From positions 62,001 through 126,000 of the forward strand of contig NZ_JBHRRZ010000039.1 in NCBI RefSeq assembly GCF_042643265.1: a stretch of DNA of 64,000 nt. The letters run 5' to 3'. The translations under genes were made by a program, and so were the position numbers. The stretch is from Virgibacillus_O sediminis. Lineage in GTDB: Bacteria; Bacillota; Bacilli; Bacillales; Amphibacillaceae. The notes beneath the pieces were generated by a model. The model saw only the letters and a program-made list of their open reading frames with translations. It searched no databases and had not been told where the DNA came from. Shown piece after piece: positions 1 to 8,936 of the stretch (within the stretch, counting starts at the first letter, position 1; every line of letters begins with the position of its first letter).

Positions 1-120
1 CCGCCTTGTATCTAACAGGGGGGTTTTTTCGTTTTCGGAGCCCAAACTGCATACCTCCCCTGAATATAGGCATAATAACAGCGTGATTATAATATATTCC
101 ACACACTCAGGGGGATTACC

Positions 121-1614
121 ATGAAAAGAGTCTCAAGTGTTTTTTATATAACCGCGGCCCTGATTATAATTGCAGTCCTGCTGGGATCCTTATTTCCCGA
201 AAATGCAGAGCGGATAACTGGTGAGGTAAACTCGTTCCTGTCTGCTACGTTTGGGTGGTATTACATGTGGATCATGGTCGGCTTTATCTCTGTTTCATTT
301 TTTATTGCCTTCAGCCCCTATGGGAAAATCCGCTTGGGACAAGATGAGGACCGTCCGGATTTTTCTACCACATCATGGATTGCCATGCTTTTTTCTGCAG
401 GACTTGGTATCGGCCTTGTCTTCTATGGTGCAGCCGAGCCACTGCTTCATTCCTTTTCGGATGCACCCGTATCAGAAGCGGGGTCGGACCAAGCTATAAA
501 GGAAGGGATGGCTTTTACCTTCTTTCATTGGGGGCTGCATGGCTGGGCGATGTACGGGATTGTAGCCCTCACTCTAGCCTTTTTTCAGTTCCGTAAAAGG
601 GAGCCAGGTTTAATCTCGGCTACTTTGAAGCCGCTTTTTGGCGATAGGATGAAAGGCCCTGCAGGCAAGGCGATTGATGTGCTTGCAACCTTTGCGACCA
701 TATTTGGTGTAGCAACCTCTCTCGGACTAGGTGCAGCCCAGATAAACGGCGGACTATCCCATTTATTCGGATTGGAAGTAGGCTTTATTAGCCAACTGAT
801 TATCATTTCGATCATAACCGTGCTGTTTCTCATTTCTGCCTGGTCGGGCTTAAGTAAAGGAATCAGGTATTTGTCCAATACGAATCTTATCTTGGCGGTA
901 GTATTATTTTTCGGTGTATTGTTCATCGGACCGACCCTGCTGATTCTTAACATGCTTTCTGAGACATTCGGCTATTACGTCCAGAATATCCTGCAGATGA
1001 GTTTCCGTACTGCCCCTCTTGGTACAGATAACCGGGACTGGCTCGATGCCTGGACAATTTTCTATTGGGCATGGTGGATATCATGGGCGCCTTTTGTAGG
1101 AATGTTCATTGCTCGGGTTTCCCGTGGGAGAACAATCAGACAGTTTATGGTAGGAGTAATGATCGTTCCAACGATAATCTCTGCCATATGGTTTGCAACC
1201 TTCGGGACGACGGCTGTAAGCGTTCAGCAAAGTGGTGTAGACCTAACACAGTATCCATTGGAGATACTTACATTCCATATGTACGATAATCTCTCCTTTT
1301 CCTTTTTGTTATCACTGTTATCCATTTCCTTGATCCTGACTTTTTTCATTACCTCTGCTGACTCGGCAACGTTTGTCCTAGGAATCCAAACCACTAACGG
1401 ATCCCTCACTCCTGCCAACAGCGTTAAAATTGTCTGGGGACTGGCACAGTCATCAGTAGCAGTCGTCCTCCTCTACGTAGGAGGACTAACCGCATTGCAG
1501 AACACCATCATTGCTGCTGCTTTCCCTTTTTCTTTCATTGTTATATTAATGGTTGTTTCACTGCTGAAAGGTTTGAATAAAGAACTAAAGCTGATGAAGA
1601 AGCAGAAAATATAA
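121..1614 (+). CDS. BCCT family glycine betaine/choline-type transporter (OpuD-like)
   Basis: A 497-residue polytopic membrane protein of the betaine/choline/carnitine family, secondary carriers that import compatible solutes with Na+ or H+. The glycine-rich TM3 motif GLGIGLVFYGAAEP lies near residues 94-107, HWGLHGWA near 136-143, the Trp-rich TM8 substrate box WAWWISW near 316-322, and the following SRGRTIR loop near 334-340. All are canonical for glycine betaine carriers, so this is the classical member of the two BCCT proteins in the window. A purine-rich site (CAGGGGG) precedes the ATG. A possible -10 TATAAT lies at 88-93 without a convincing -35. The exact substrate (betaine, choline, proline betaine or ectoine) is not readable from sequence. 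Confidence 0.93.
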   Translation: MKRVSSVFYITAALIIIAVLLGSLFPENAERITGEVNSFLSATFGWYYMWIMVGFISVSFFIAFSPYGKIRLGQDEDRPDFSTTSWIAMLFSAGLGIGLVFYGAAEPLLHSFSDAPVSEAGSDQAIKEGMAFTFFHWGLHGWAMYGIVALTLAFFQFRKREPGLISATLKPLFGDRMKGPAGKAIDVLATFATIFGVATSLGLGAAQINGGLSHLFGLEVGFISQLIIISIITVLFLISAWSGLSKGIRYLSNTNLILAVVLFFGVLFIGPTLLILNMLSETFGYYVQNILQMSFRTAPLGTDNRDWLDAWTIFYWAWWISWAPFVGMFIARVSRGRTIRQFMVGVMIVPTIISAIWFATFGTTAVSVQQSGVDLTQYPLEILTFHMYDNLSFSFLLSLLSISLILTFFITSADSATFVLGIQTTNGSLTPANSVKIVWGLAQSSVAVVLLYVGGLTALQNTIIAAAFPFSFIVILMVVSLLKGLNKELKLMKKQKI

Positions 1615-2060
1615 GCCTCCGTCTCAGTGCATTAAATATTCCGTGTATTAATATACAAGTCTTCATTTGTAGAGAGCCCCTTCACTTAGTTAACCCGATA
1701 TCTAGGTGAAGGGTCATCGTCTATGTCTAAAAGTCTGCTGCCGTTAATGCCCTCTTGTCCTCCCTCCAGCGGCAATTGCTATGGCCATCAAGTTCTTATG
1801 AGCCTCTATTTTCCTTTTATTCACTTAACCATCCAAGCCATTCCCAGTCTATCTAGCTTAGCCTCCTCCTAAATATTGAAGAACCTAGGAAGTCAATCCC
1901 AAACTCAACTATTTCCTTCTAAAGGGAAAGAGCATGATAAATTCCCGTAATTTGTAAAAAAACATCGATAAATAGAAAACGATTATAGCAGGGATTTTAA
2001 AGGTTTTGTAGAAATGATGTTATAAGGCATTTGCAACACAACATAAGGATGGTGAACAAA
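1615..2060. other. Intergenic stretch with one inverted repeat
   Basis: No open frame with a ribosome site is visible. The only clear structure is an inverted repeat, CCCTTCAC (1678-1685) with GTGAAGGG (1705-1712). It lacks a U-run, so it may be a weak terminator for the upstream BCCT gene or a protein-binding dyad. Confidence 0.5.
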
Positions 2061-2564
2061 ATGTTAAAGAAGGACTTATTCAAATGGCTGCCGCGTAAAG
2101 ATCAACTAACATGTGAGAGAAAACTGTCACGGGTAATGAAACGGTTAAGAGTCCGGAACTTCAACTTTAACTGGGATCGTAAAAGCTGCTTCATTGAATT
2201 CCGTTACCAAGAACGTTCCTATCGTTTGGAACACTCTATAGAGAAAGCAAAAAAACGGGGTATTTTCTTAAATAATGGGCTGGATTGCTTACTGGAGTTG
2301 ACGAAGTCTTTGGAAGACCTTTGCGGGATTATTGAAAGAGGAACATATCCATTCGAGGCATGGATAGCCGGAATGGAACAAGCAACAGCACAGGAAGAAG
2401 AAATCTCTGAATACGAAGAAGAGTTTCATATCCGCTACAGGTCAACCGGAAAGCAGACTCCTTCCGACTACCAGCATCATGACCAGCTCACCCCTTTTGA
2501 CCAGGACAGCCCTTTGCGATTCAATCATCCGGAGCAGATTCTTCAATCAACTGATCGGAAATAA
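2061..2564 (+). CDS. Hypothetical protein, basic N-terminus and acidic middle
   Basis: A 167-residue soluble protein that I do not recognise. The N-terminal half is rich in Lys and Arg with aromatic residues, followed by a Glu-rich stretch (EEEISEYEEEF) and a His/Gln/Pro-rich tail. No signal peptide or membrane segment is visible. The frame is open from a TTG at 2031, but the site AAGGATGGTGA (2044-2054) is placed correctly only for the ATG at 2061. It stands alone and is followed by an intrinsic terminator at 2625. Confidence 0.7.
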   Translation: MLKKDLFKWLPRKDQLTCERKLSRVMKRLRVRNFNFNWDRKSCFIEFRYQERSYRLEHSIEKAKKRGIFLNNGLDCLLELTKSLEDLCGIIERGTYPFEAWIAGMEQATAQEEEISEYEEEFHIRYRSTGKQTPSDYQHHDQLTPFDQDSPLRFNHPEQILQSTDRK

Positions 2565-2624
2565 ACTTCTATTAACTTGTAACTTTAAAAATTCACGGCT
2601 AAAGCATATAACTTAACAGCGAAC

Positions 2625-2659
2625 ACAAACGTAAACACCTTCTTTACGTTTGTTTTTTT
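2625..2659 (+). terminator. Intrinsic terminator
   Basis: Perfect 11-bp stem ACAAACGTAAA/TTTACGTTTGT with a 7-nt loop, followed by a T-run. It ends the hypothetical gene upstream. Confidence 0.85.
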
Positions 2660-2675
2660 GTGATTCCATAGGAAA

Positions 2676-2692
2676 TGTAAATTTAATGTAAA
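2676..2692 (+). promoter_or_regulatory. WalR/PhoP-type direct repeat upstream of Na/Pi symporter
   Basis: Two TGTAAA hexamers with 11-bp periodicity (TGTAAA-N5-TGTAAA). Read on this strand it fits the WalR consensus TGTWAH-N5-TGTWAH. Read on the other strand it is TTTACA-N5-TTTACA, similar to PhoP-box repeats. It lies about 100 bp before the phosphate symporter gene, so either response regulator is plausible. Confidence 0.4.
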
Positions 2693-2788
2693 GTTTTCGG
2701 CTACTCTATTTACAAAACACAGCCTGTCGTTAACAATAAGAGTGTCACTCTGATGACAGATTTCGACATAGAAAGGCAGGTAGTGATT

Positions 2789-4414
2789 TTGGAATTAGAT
2801 GTACAGACATTGATTTTTGAATTTATTGGGGGATTGGGTATTTTCCTCCTTGGTATAAAGTATATGGGAGATGGCCTGCAGAAAACAGCAGGTGATCGTT
2901 TAAGAGACCTTCTGGACAAATTCACCAGCAATCCTTTTATGGGTGTGTTGGCAGGTATTGTGGTAACCATTCTGATTCAGTCAAGTACAGGAACGACCGT
3001 ATTGACCATCGGACTGGTAAATGCCGGATTTATGAGCTTCAGACAGGCGATTGGGGTTATTATGGGGGCCAATATAGGCACCACCGTCACTGCATTTATT
3101 ATTGGTATTGATATTGGAGAGTATGCACTGCCAATCGCAGCTCTTGGGTCTTTTTTGATATTTTTCTTTAAAAATCTAAAGGTGAATCATATTGGACAGA
3201 CTATTTTTGGATTTGGTGCATTATTCTTAGGGTTGGAATTTATGAGTAGTGGAATGTCTCCGCTTCGTGAACTTCAGGCATTCCAAGACTTGACAGTAAG
3301 TATGAGTTCCAATCCTATTCTTGGGGTCGTAATCGGTACGGTATTTACGGTCATTGTACAAAGTTCTTCGGCCACCATCGGGGTTCTACAGGGATTGTTT
3401 GCACAGGGAGCTATTTCCTTGGATGCAGCATTGCCTGTATTGTTCGGAGATAATATCGGTACCACCATCACAGCTGTACTTGCCTCCATCGGGGCGTCTG
3501 TAGCTGCAAAGAGGGCTGCACTGACACACGTAACTTTTAACCTTATTGGAACAGTATTAGTCCTTCTGCTGTTGGGCTTGTACACACAGTTTGTTGCCTA
3601 TCTCCAGACAACACTTGACTTGAACCCAGAAATGACCATTGCGTTCGCCCATGGAAGTTTTAACTTGGCAAACACCATTCTTCAATTCCCATTCATTGGT
3701 GCGTTGGCATGGTTGATGACAAAATTGGTTCCAGGTGAAGATGTCATGGTCGAGTATAAGCCGCAACATCTGGATCCTATTTTCATCCAGCAATCATCCA
3801 CACTAGCCCTTGACCAGGCAAAGCAAGAGGTTGTACGGATGGGCGAATATGCATCCAAAGGGCTGGAAGAAACGAATCTCTACCTGACCACAAACCAAAC
3901 TAAACATTCAGAAATGGCCATGCAAATTGAAGGTGCATTAAACAACTTGGACCGTGAGATTACTGATTATCTAGTCAACATCTCTACAGAATCATTGTCC
4001 GAAGCGGATAGCAGCAGGCATACAGCCCTGATGAATACCGTCCGGGATATTGAACGGATTGGAGATCATTTTGAAAATCTCATTGAACAGGTCGACTATC
4101 GCAAATCACATAAAGTGCATCTTACAGAACAGGCAATGATCGAACTGAACAATATGTTCGACTTAACCATCCTTACAGCAAAGCAAGCTGTAAAAGCTTT
4201 GGAGGATAATGACAGAGCATTGGCTCTTGACGTCCTGAAAAAAGAGGAAGAAATAGATAAGATGGAGAAAGAATACCGCAGAAAACATATCATTCGTGTA
4301 AATGAAGGACAGTGCAGCGGAACTGCGGGGATTGTGTTCGTTGATATGCTCAGCAACTTGGAACGTATTGGGGACCATGCCGTGAACATTGCCGAAGATG
4401 TACTCGGCGAATAA
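2789..4414 (+). CDS. Na/Pi cotransporter family protein with PhoU-like tail (YqeW-like)
   Basis: A membrane carrier of the PF02690 phosphate:Na+ symporter family. Two inverted repeats each carry the family signature: QSSTGTT near residue 64 and QSSSAT near residue 190. After roughly eight to ten membrane segments the last ~190 residues form a soluble PhoU-like helical domain containing the paired ERIGDH motifs, as in bacterial NptA/YqeW-type proteins. The longest frame starts at ATG 2753, but AGG at 2778-2780 is well spaced for TTG 2789, which gives an N-terminus MELDVQ resembling YqeW. Likely role: Na+-coupled phosphate transport, which may run in either direction. A terminator follows. Confidence 0.88.
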   Translation: MELDVQTLIFEFIGGLGIFLLGIKYMGDGLQKTAGDRLRDLLDKFTSNPFMGVLAGIVVTILIQSSTGTTVLTIGLVNAGFMSFRQAIGVIMGANIGTTVTAFIIGIDIGEYALPIAALGSFLIFFFKNLKVNHIGQTIFGFGALFLGLEFMSSGMSPLRELQAFQDLTVSMSSNPILGVVIGTVFTVIVQSSSATIGVLQGLFAQGAISLDAALPVLFGDNIGTTITAVLASIGASVAAKRAALTHVTFNLIGTVLVLLLLGLYTQFVAYLQTTLDLNPEMTIAFAHGSFNLANTILQFPFIGALAWLMTKLVPGEDVMVEYKPQHLDPIFIQQSSTLALDQAKQEVVRMGEYASKGLEETNLYLTTNQTKHSEMAMQIEGALNNLDREITDYLVNISTESLSEADSSRHTALMNTVRDIERIGDHFENLIEQVDYRKSHKVHLTEQAMIELNNMFDLTILTAKQAVKALEDNDRALALDVLKKEEEIDKMEKEYRRKHIIRVNEGQCSGTAGIVFVDMLSNLERIGDHAVNIAEDVLGE

Positions 4415-4424
4415 ACAAGCTATA

Positions 4425-4462
4425 CTTGCAGAGAAGCCTTTGGTTTTTCTGCAAGCTTTTTT
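4425..4462 (+). terminator. Intrinsic terminator after Na/Pi symporter gene
   Basis: Stem CTTGCAGA/TCTGCAAG (4425-4432 with 4448-4455) followed by CTTTTTTATTT. Confidence 0.8.
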
Positions 4463-4654
4463 ATTTATCCGGATATTCCCAAATACTTGATAGACTTTTT
4501 ATATTAGTTATTATGGAAAAAAGAGGCATGGTAAATGGAGGTTCGTCTTTAAAAGACGGAAATGGCTCTTTTCTTTAATTTCATGTAAAATGTGGCAATG
4601 GTCGGAGACAATAATGTAGACTACTATTAAAAATAACACTAAAGGAGAATGCAA

Positions 4655-4960
4655 ATGGTATATGTATTACAAATCGATTTCAAAATGGAGGGCCCATTCG
4701 GTGATGAAATGGCCGATTCGTTCGCTGAATTGGCAAGGAGTATAAATCAAGAGGAAGGCTTCAGGTGGAAGATCTGGACGGAAAACCCGGAGGCAAATGA
4801 GGCTGGAGGTATTTATATTTTTGAAACTAAAGAAACAGCGGAACAGTACTTGGATATGCATACAAACAGACTGGCGGAATTTGGAATAACCGATGTCCGT
4901 GCAAAGATTTTTTCAATCAATTCTAAACTCACCGAAATCACCAATGGACCTATAAATTAA
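4655..4960 (+). CDS. YdhR-like small putative monooxygenase
   Basis: A 101-residue protein resembling the YdhR family (PF08803), dimeric ferredoxin-like alpha/beta folds annotated as putative monooxygenases. Visible are the N-terminal strand MVYVLQIDF, the central GFRWKIWTENPE segment with the conserved Trp, GGIYIFETKE, and the C-terminal VRAKIFSIN strand. AAAGGAG at 4641-4647 fits the ATG at 4655 rather than the in-frame ATG at 4649. It is convergent with arsC and not obviously part of the arsenic operon. The substrate is unknown. Confidence 0.75.
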   Translation: MVYVLQIDFKMEGPFGDEMADSFAELARSINQEEGFRWKIWTENPEANEAGGIYIFETKETAEQYLDMHTNRLAEFGITDVRAKIFSINSKLTEITNGPIN

Positions 4961-4976
4961 GAACCCTTCTCCAATC

Positions 4977-5009
4977 AAAAAGCCGTGAGGTTTCCCCTCA
5001 CGGCTTTTT
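4977..5009. terminator. Bidirectional terminator between ydhR-like gene and arsC
   Basis: 14-bp stem AAAAAGCCGTGAGG/CCTCACGGCTTTTT; A- and T-runs on both sides serve both convergent genes. Confidence 0.9.
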
Positions 5010-5013
5010 CCGC

Positions 5014-5433
5014 TTACTCTCCGGTATTCGCAAAATGCTTGATTCTCTCTCCAATCTCATCCCGTACACGTTGGAAGACGGCCCACTTTTCCTCTTCAGT
5101 TCCTTCCGCTTTTGCCGGGTCATCAAAGCCCCAGTGCTCTCTCTTTACATGCGGGGGTGTCACTGGACATTTGTCTGCTGCATCACCACAAAGTGTGACA
5201 GCCATCGTGGCGTTATTTAAAATATCCATATCAATGATTTCCGATTCCTGATTCGAGATATCAATCCCTATTTCTTCCATTGCTTTTACTGCATTGGGGT
5301 TAAGACCATGGGCTTCAATCCCTGCACTCCTTACTTCCCAGTCGTCACCCAGATGTTTTTTCGCCCAGCCCTCAGCCATTTGGCTTCGGCAGGAATTCCC
5401 TGTACAGAGGAAATAGATAATTTTTTTAGACAT
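5014..5433 (-). CDS. arsC: Thioredoxin-dependent arsenate reductase
   Basis: Reduces arsenate to arsenite for export by ArsB. It is a low-molecular-weight-phosphatase-type ArsC of 139 residues, the size of the pI258/B. subtilis enzymes. The P-loop C10-x5-R16 (CTGNSCR) and the redox pair C82 and C89 sit at the canonical positions, so a C10-C82-C89 disulfide cascade with thioredoxin is expected. The Shine-Dalgarno AAAAGGAG fits ATG 5433, not the ATG two codons earlier. It is the last gene of arsR-arsB-arsC, 56 bp after arsB. Confidence 0.96.
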   Translation of the reverse strand: MSKKIIYFLCTGNSCRSQMAEGWAKKHLGDDWEVRSAGIEAHGLNPNAVKAMEEIGIDISNQESEIIDMDILNNATMAVTLCGDAADKCPVTPPHVKREHWGFDDPAKAEGTEEEKWAVFQRVRDEIGERIKHFANTGE

Positions 5434-5489
5434 ATACATTCTCCTTTTGTTCCATATTTACAGGTATTTAATTTTTAGTCTGTGAAAGG

Positions 5490-6794
5490 TTAAATAATCA
5501 ATAGCGTCAGATACAGACCTAACAAAGTAATAAAAAGGATAGGTATGGTTAGAACTATCCCTATTTTAAAATAGGTTCCCCAAGAAATTTTTACTCCTTT
5601 TTGGGAAAGCACATGAAGCCACACGAGGGTCGCCAGTGAGCCAATGGGCGTAATCTTCGGCCCTAAATCAGAGCCAACCACATTGGCATAGATTAATGCT
5701 TCCCGCGTGATGCCGGAAGTATTGGTCTCGGCAATAGCCAAAGCATCAATCATAACCGTCGGCATATTGTTCATGATGGATGACAGGAAAGCGGCGATGA
5801 AGCCCATAGCCATCGTAGCTGCAAACAGGCCTTGTTCAGCAGCAGCTTGGATAACGACGGCCAAAGCTCCTGTAAGACCCGCGTTCCCCAATCCATATAC
5901 GACCACATACATTCCAAGGGAGAAGAACACAATATCCCAGGGCGCTCCCTTAACAACTGCTTTCGTATCCACCGCTTTACTGTTCCTGGCCATCAAGAGG
6001 AAGAATATCGCTATGACACCTGCAACAATGGAAACTGGGAGATGGATGAACTCACTGACAAAGTAGCCGATAACTAATAGACCGAGTACATACCATGATA
6101 GATGAAACATCTTCATATCCTGTATAGCATCTGCAGGCTCGCTCAATTTGGAAACCTCATAAGACCTCGGAATGCTCTTTCTGAAATAGATCAGTAAGAC
6201 CGTGATGGTTGCCGTTAGTGCAAAAAGGTTGGGAATAACCATCCGAGATGCATATTCGACAAAGCCGATATTAAAGAAATCAGCCGATACAATATTGACC
6301 AGGTTACTAACCACGAACGGCAAGGAAGTTGTATCAGCAATAAACCCGCTGGCCATGATGAACGGAAAAATCATCTTTTCTTTAAAGTTCAAGTTTCTGA
6401 CCATGGCGAGGACGATTGGTGTAAGGATCAGCGCCGCCCCATCATTAGCAAAAAAGGCTGCGACGATGGCACCCAGAATACTAATATAGACAAACATTTT
6501 TATACCGTTGCCTTTTGCTATTCTGGCCATATGTAGTGCAGCCCATTCAAATAGCCCGATTTCATCCAGAATTAACGAAATAAGTATAATAGCCACAAAA
6601 GCAAGGGTTGCATTCCACACAATCTCTGTTACTTCCAGGACATCACTGAATTCCACCACACCCACCAACAAAGCAACAATGGCTCCACCAATGGCAGACC
6701 AGCCTATATTCAGCCCTTTCGGCTGCCAGATGACTAATATTAGTGTTACTAAAAAGATTAAAACTGCAAGTATAAGCGTTGATGACAAAACCAA
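5490..6794 (-). CDS. arsB: Arsenite efflux transporter ArsB
   Basis: A 434-residue, about twelve-segment inner-membrane protein of the ArsB family (ion transporter superfamily), exporting arsenite/antimonite. The N-terminus with WQPKGLNIG and the following GxxVxFSDVxEVTxIVWNATL block matches staphylococcal-type ArsB rather than Acr3, the carrier known from B. subtilis. No arsA ATPase is present, so it should act as a proton antiporter. The start is TTG at 6794 behind AGGGGG; a second TTG two codons in is equally possible. It lies 10 bp after arsR and is cotranscribed with it. Confidence 0.94.
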   Translation of the reverse strand: MVLSSTLILAVLIFLVTLILVIWQPKGLNIGWSAIGGAIVALLVGVVEFSDVLEVTEIVWNATLAFVAIILISLILDEIGLFEWAALHMARIAKGNGIKMFVYISILGAIVAAFFANDGAALILTPIVLAMVRNLNFKEKMIFPFIMASGFIADTTSLPFVVSNLVNIVSADFFNIGFVEYASRMVIPNLFALTATITVLLIYFRKSIPRSYEVSKLSEPADAIQDMKMFHLSWYVLGLLVIGYFVSEFIHLPVSIVAGVIAIFFLLMARNSKAVDTKAVVKGAPWDIVFFSLGMYVVVYGLGNAGLTGALAVVIQAAAEQGLFAATMAMGFIAAFLSSIMNNMPTVMIDALAIAETNTSGITREALIYANVVGSDLGPKITPIGSLATLVWLHVLSQKGVKISWGTYFKIGIVLTIPILFITLLGLYLTLLII

Positions 6795-6804
6795 ATTCCC
6801 CCTA

Positions 6805-7149
6805 TTAACAACAAGTGATACGTGAACCGCTTGCTTCCAATTCTTCTAATCTATGAGCCTGGTCAGGCAGTTGATCCAGGAGTTGCTGGACAAATGGATA
6901 ATACTCATGATTTTTGTTTATGGAATAGAAAATCCACTGTCCCCTTCTGTCTTCTTTCACCAGGCCTACGTCTCTCAACTTACGAAGGTGCTGGCTGATT
7001 GATGGCTGGCTGACTTTGAAGATTTCCACAAATTCACAGACACAGCAATCATGGCCATCCAGGATTTTCACCATCGTAAGACGTGTTTTATCCCCTAATA
7101 ATTTCAGCAACATTGCCGCACGACCCAACTCAATTGATATTTTTTCCAT
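6805..7149 (-). CDS. arsR: ArsR family metalloregulatory repressor
   Basis: A 114-residue winged-helix repressor heading the arsRBC operon. The recognition helix VSQPSISQHLRKL is at residues 47-59. The metal loop has Cys35, Cys36 and Cys38 (CCVC), the arsenite site expected in an alpha-3 type ArsR, and two further cysteines end the protein. It should release the operator when As(III) or Sb(III) binds. GGGGAGGTGA precedes the start. The promoter at 7177-7205 is AT-rich and imperfectly dyadic, as in other ars operators. Confidence 0.94.
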   Translation of the reverse strand: MEKISIELGRAAMLLKLLGDKTRLTMVKILDGHDCCVCEFVEIFKVSQPSISQHLRKLRDVGLVKEDRRGQWIFYSINKNHEYYPFVQQLLDQLPDQAHRLEELEASGSRITCC

Positions 7150-7176
7150 TGCTCGGTCACCTCCCCAACGTTTATC

Positions 7177-7205
7177 ATCATATAATAATGTGCTTATATA
7201 ATCAA
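7177..7205 (-). promoter_or_regulatory. ars operon promoter
   Basis: On the minus strand TTGATT, 17-nt spacer, TATGAT, located 28 bp upstream of arsR. The spacer and -10 contain ATAT-rich dyad halves resembling ArsR operators. Confidence 0.6.
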
Positions 7206-7272
7206 ATGCTTTTTTCGAAGATGGTTAATATCTTCTAGTGTCTGCTCAAGTGGGACATGTTTCTGCACCCAA

Positions 7273-7289
7273 TGTAAAATCATTGTAAA
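7273..7289 (+). promoter_or_regulatory. WalR-type direct repeat upstream of padR-chrA
   Basis: TGTAAA-N5-TGTAAA, exactly 11 bp apart, about 50 bp before the padR -10 box. Same motif as at 2676-2692. Confidence 0.35.
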
Positions 7290-7340
7290 GTTTCTTCGCT
7301 GGAGTTGGCACCATCTATAAGATCTGTTAAGTTAGAGTCA

Positions 7341-7370
7341 TATAATCTCCGATATCGAAAACCGATATCG
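7341..7370 (+). promoter_or_regulatory. padR-chrA -10 box with tandem palindromic operator
   Basis: A -10 TATAAT (7341-7346) is followed at once by two copies of CCGATATCG (7349-7357 and 7362-7370), each containing the palindrome CGATATCG, 13 bp apart. Their position over the transcription start suggests repression by the PadR protein encoded directly downstream. Confidence 0.65.
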
Positions 7371-7386
7371 ATTTTCAAAGTAAGGA

Positions 7387-7704
7387 GTGGTTCAACTGGA
7401 GGACAAAATATTGAGGAAGCTGTTTTTGGGCTTTATTCAAATACATATCCTGCATCATGCCAAGGAACATCCTGTTTACGGTGCCTGGATGCATGAAGAG
7501 TTAGAAGAACATGGGTATGAGATCAGCCCGGGCACATTGTATCCTATTCTTCGTAACATGGAGTCGGACGGGCTTCTGGAAAGAGAGGAGAAAAATGTGG
7601 AAGGAAAAATAAGAAAATATTACACCGCAACCCCTCAAGGAGAGAAAATACTGGATAAAGCCCGGGCTCAAGCCTACGAACTATTTAAGGAAATCAACGA
7701 TTAA
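7387..7704 (+). CDS. PadR family transcriptional regulator
   Basis: A ~105-residue PadR winged-helix repressor. It shows the family's LxGFIxIHILHHA helix, the GTLYPILRNMESDGLLERE recognition-helix/wing region and a C-terminal TPQGEKILDKA dimerisation helix. It lies 17 bp upstream of chrA and probably senses chromate or its stress. The start is uncertain: GTG 7387 overlaps the site AAGGAG (7382-7387), whereas CTG 7396 is spaced correctly and would be a rare start codon. A tandem operator lies just upstream. Confidence 0.88.
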   Translation: MVQLEDKILRKLFLGFIQIHILHHAKEHPVYGAWMHEELEEHGYEISPGTLYPILRNMESDGLLEREEKNVEGKIRKYYTATPQGEKILDKARAQAYELFKEIND

Positions 7705-7721
7705 AAGAAGGTGATGAAATC

Positions 7722-8918
7722 ATGAGTAAAACTAATAATAATAAGCTTAAAACATTATGGGAGATTCTGCTTGTTTCAACCAGACTTGGTTTCACTTCAT
7801 TCGGCGGGCCGGTTGCCCATTTGGGTTATTTTCACGAGGAGTATGTCCGCAGACGTAAATGGATGGATGAAAAGGGCTATGCAGACCTGGTGGCACTCTG
7901 TCAGTTCCTCCCCGGACCTGCAAGCAGCCAGGTAGGGATTGGGATAGGTGTCATGCGGGGTGGAGTCTTAGGAGGGATGACTTCATTCCTCGGGTTTACA
8001 CTCCCTTCTGTTATTGCTCTCATCATTTTTGCCTCTGTGCTCCACACATTTAATGTGGAAAATGCTGGGTGGATCAACGGTCTGAAAATTGTAGCTGTTG
8101 TTGTCGTCGCCCACGCAATTTTGGGGATGGCTCAAAAATTGACCCCCGATGTACAACGGCGGACCATCGCTTTACTGGCATTGGTCATTACGCTCCTATG
8201 GCAGACGACATACACACAAATTGGTGTCATTCTTCTCGGGGGAATTGTCGGCTTTCTTATCTACAAACAGCAGACCAGCCAAGAGGATGAACCCTTGATT
8301 ACCCATTTTCCAATTTCACGTCGATTAGGGTATATCAGCTTGGCTCTATTCTTTGGGTTCCTTTTCTTGCTGCCCGTCTTAAGAAATCTTACTTCCATTG
8401 AATGGATTGCTCTATTTGACAGCTTTTACCGCTCAGGATCCCTAGTTTTCGGCGGTGGACATGTGGTATTACCGTTACTGGAACAGGAATTTGTCCCTAC
8501 AGGCTGGTTAACGGAGGAAGAATTCCTTGCCGGCTATGGTGCAGCACAGGCGGTACCCGGCCCATTGTTCACATTTGCTGCTTATATTGGTGCTGTTATA
8601 AATGGGTGGCAGGGTGGATTGTTAGCGACTTTCGCCATATTTTTCCCTGCATTCCTGCTTATTTTAGGCACTCTCCCGTTTTGGGATGAATTAAGAAGCA
8701 ATCACAGAATAAGAGCCGCTCTCTTAGGTGTCAATGCTGCTGTTGTAGGAATCCTCATCTCTGCATTCTATGATCCGATCTGGACCAGCTCCATTTTCGC
8801 CCCTATTGATTTTGCCTTGGCGGCAGTACTGTTCACCATGCTGGTATACTGGAAACTCCCTCCATGGGTAGTGGTTATATCTGGAGCTATCGGCGGGACA
8901 TTAATCTCATATTTTTAA
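7722..8918 (+). CDS. chrA: Chromate efflux transporter ChrA (two-domain)
   Basis: A 398-residue CHR-superfamily membrane protein that exports chromate. Both homologous halves are present: the first has FTSFGGPVAHLGYF near residues 24-37 and the second has FGGGHVVLPLLE near 243-254. This is the long-chain bidomain form. It is translated from an ATG behind AAGAAGGTGATG and cotranscribed with padR. A strong terminator follows. Chromate is inferred from family; sulfate-analogue specificity cannot be checked here. Confidence 0.93.
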   Translation: MSKTNNNKLKTLWEILLVSTRLGFTSFGGPVAHLGYFHEEYVRRRKWMDEKGYADLVALCQFLPGPASSQVGIGIGVMRGGVLGGMTSFLGFTLPSVIALIIFASVLHTFNVENAGWINGLKIVAVVVVAHAILGMAQKLTPDVQRRTIALLALVITLLWQTTYTQIGVILLGGIVGFLIYKQQTSQEDEPLITHFPISRRLGYISLALFFGFLFLLPVLRNLTSIEWIALFDSFYRSGSLVFGGGHVVLPLLEQEFVPTGWLTEEEFLAGYGAAQAVPGPLFTFAAYIGAVINGWQGGLLATFAIFFPAFLLILGTLPFWDELRSNHRIRAALLGVNAAVVGILISAFYDPIWTSSIFAPIDFALAAVLFTMLVYWKLPPWVVVISGAIGGTLISYF

Positions 8919-8936
8919 AGGAAGTCCTGTAAAAAG

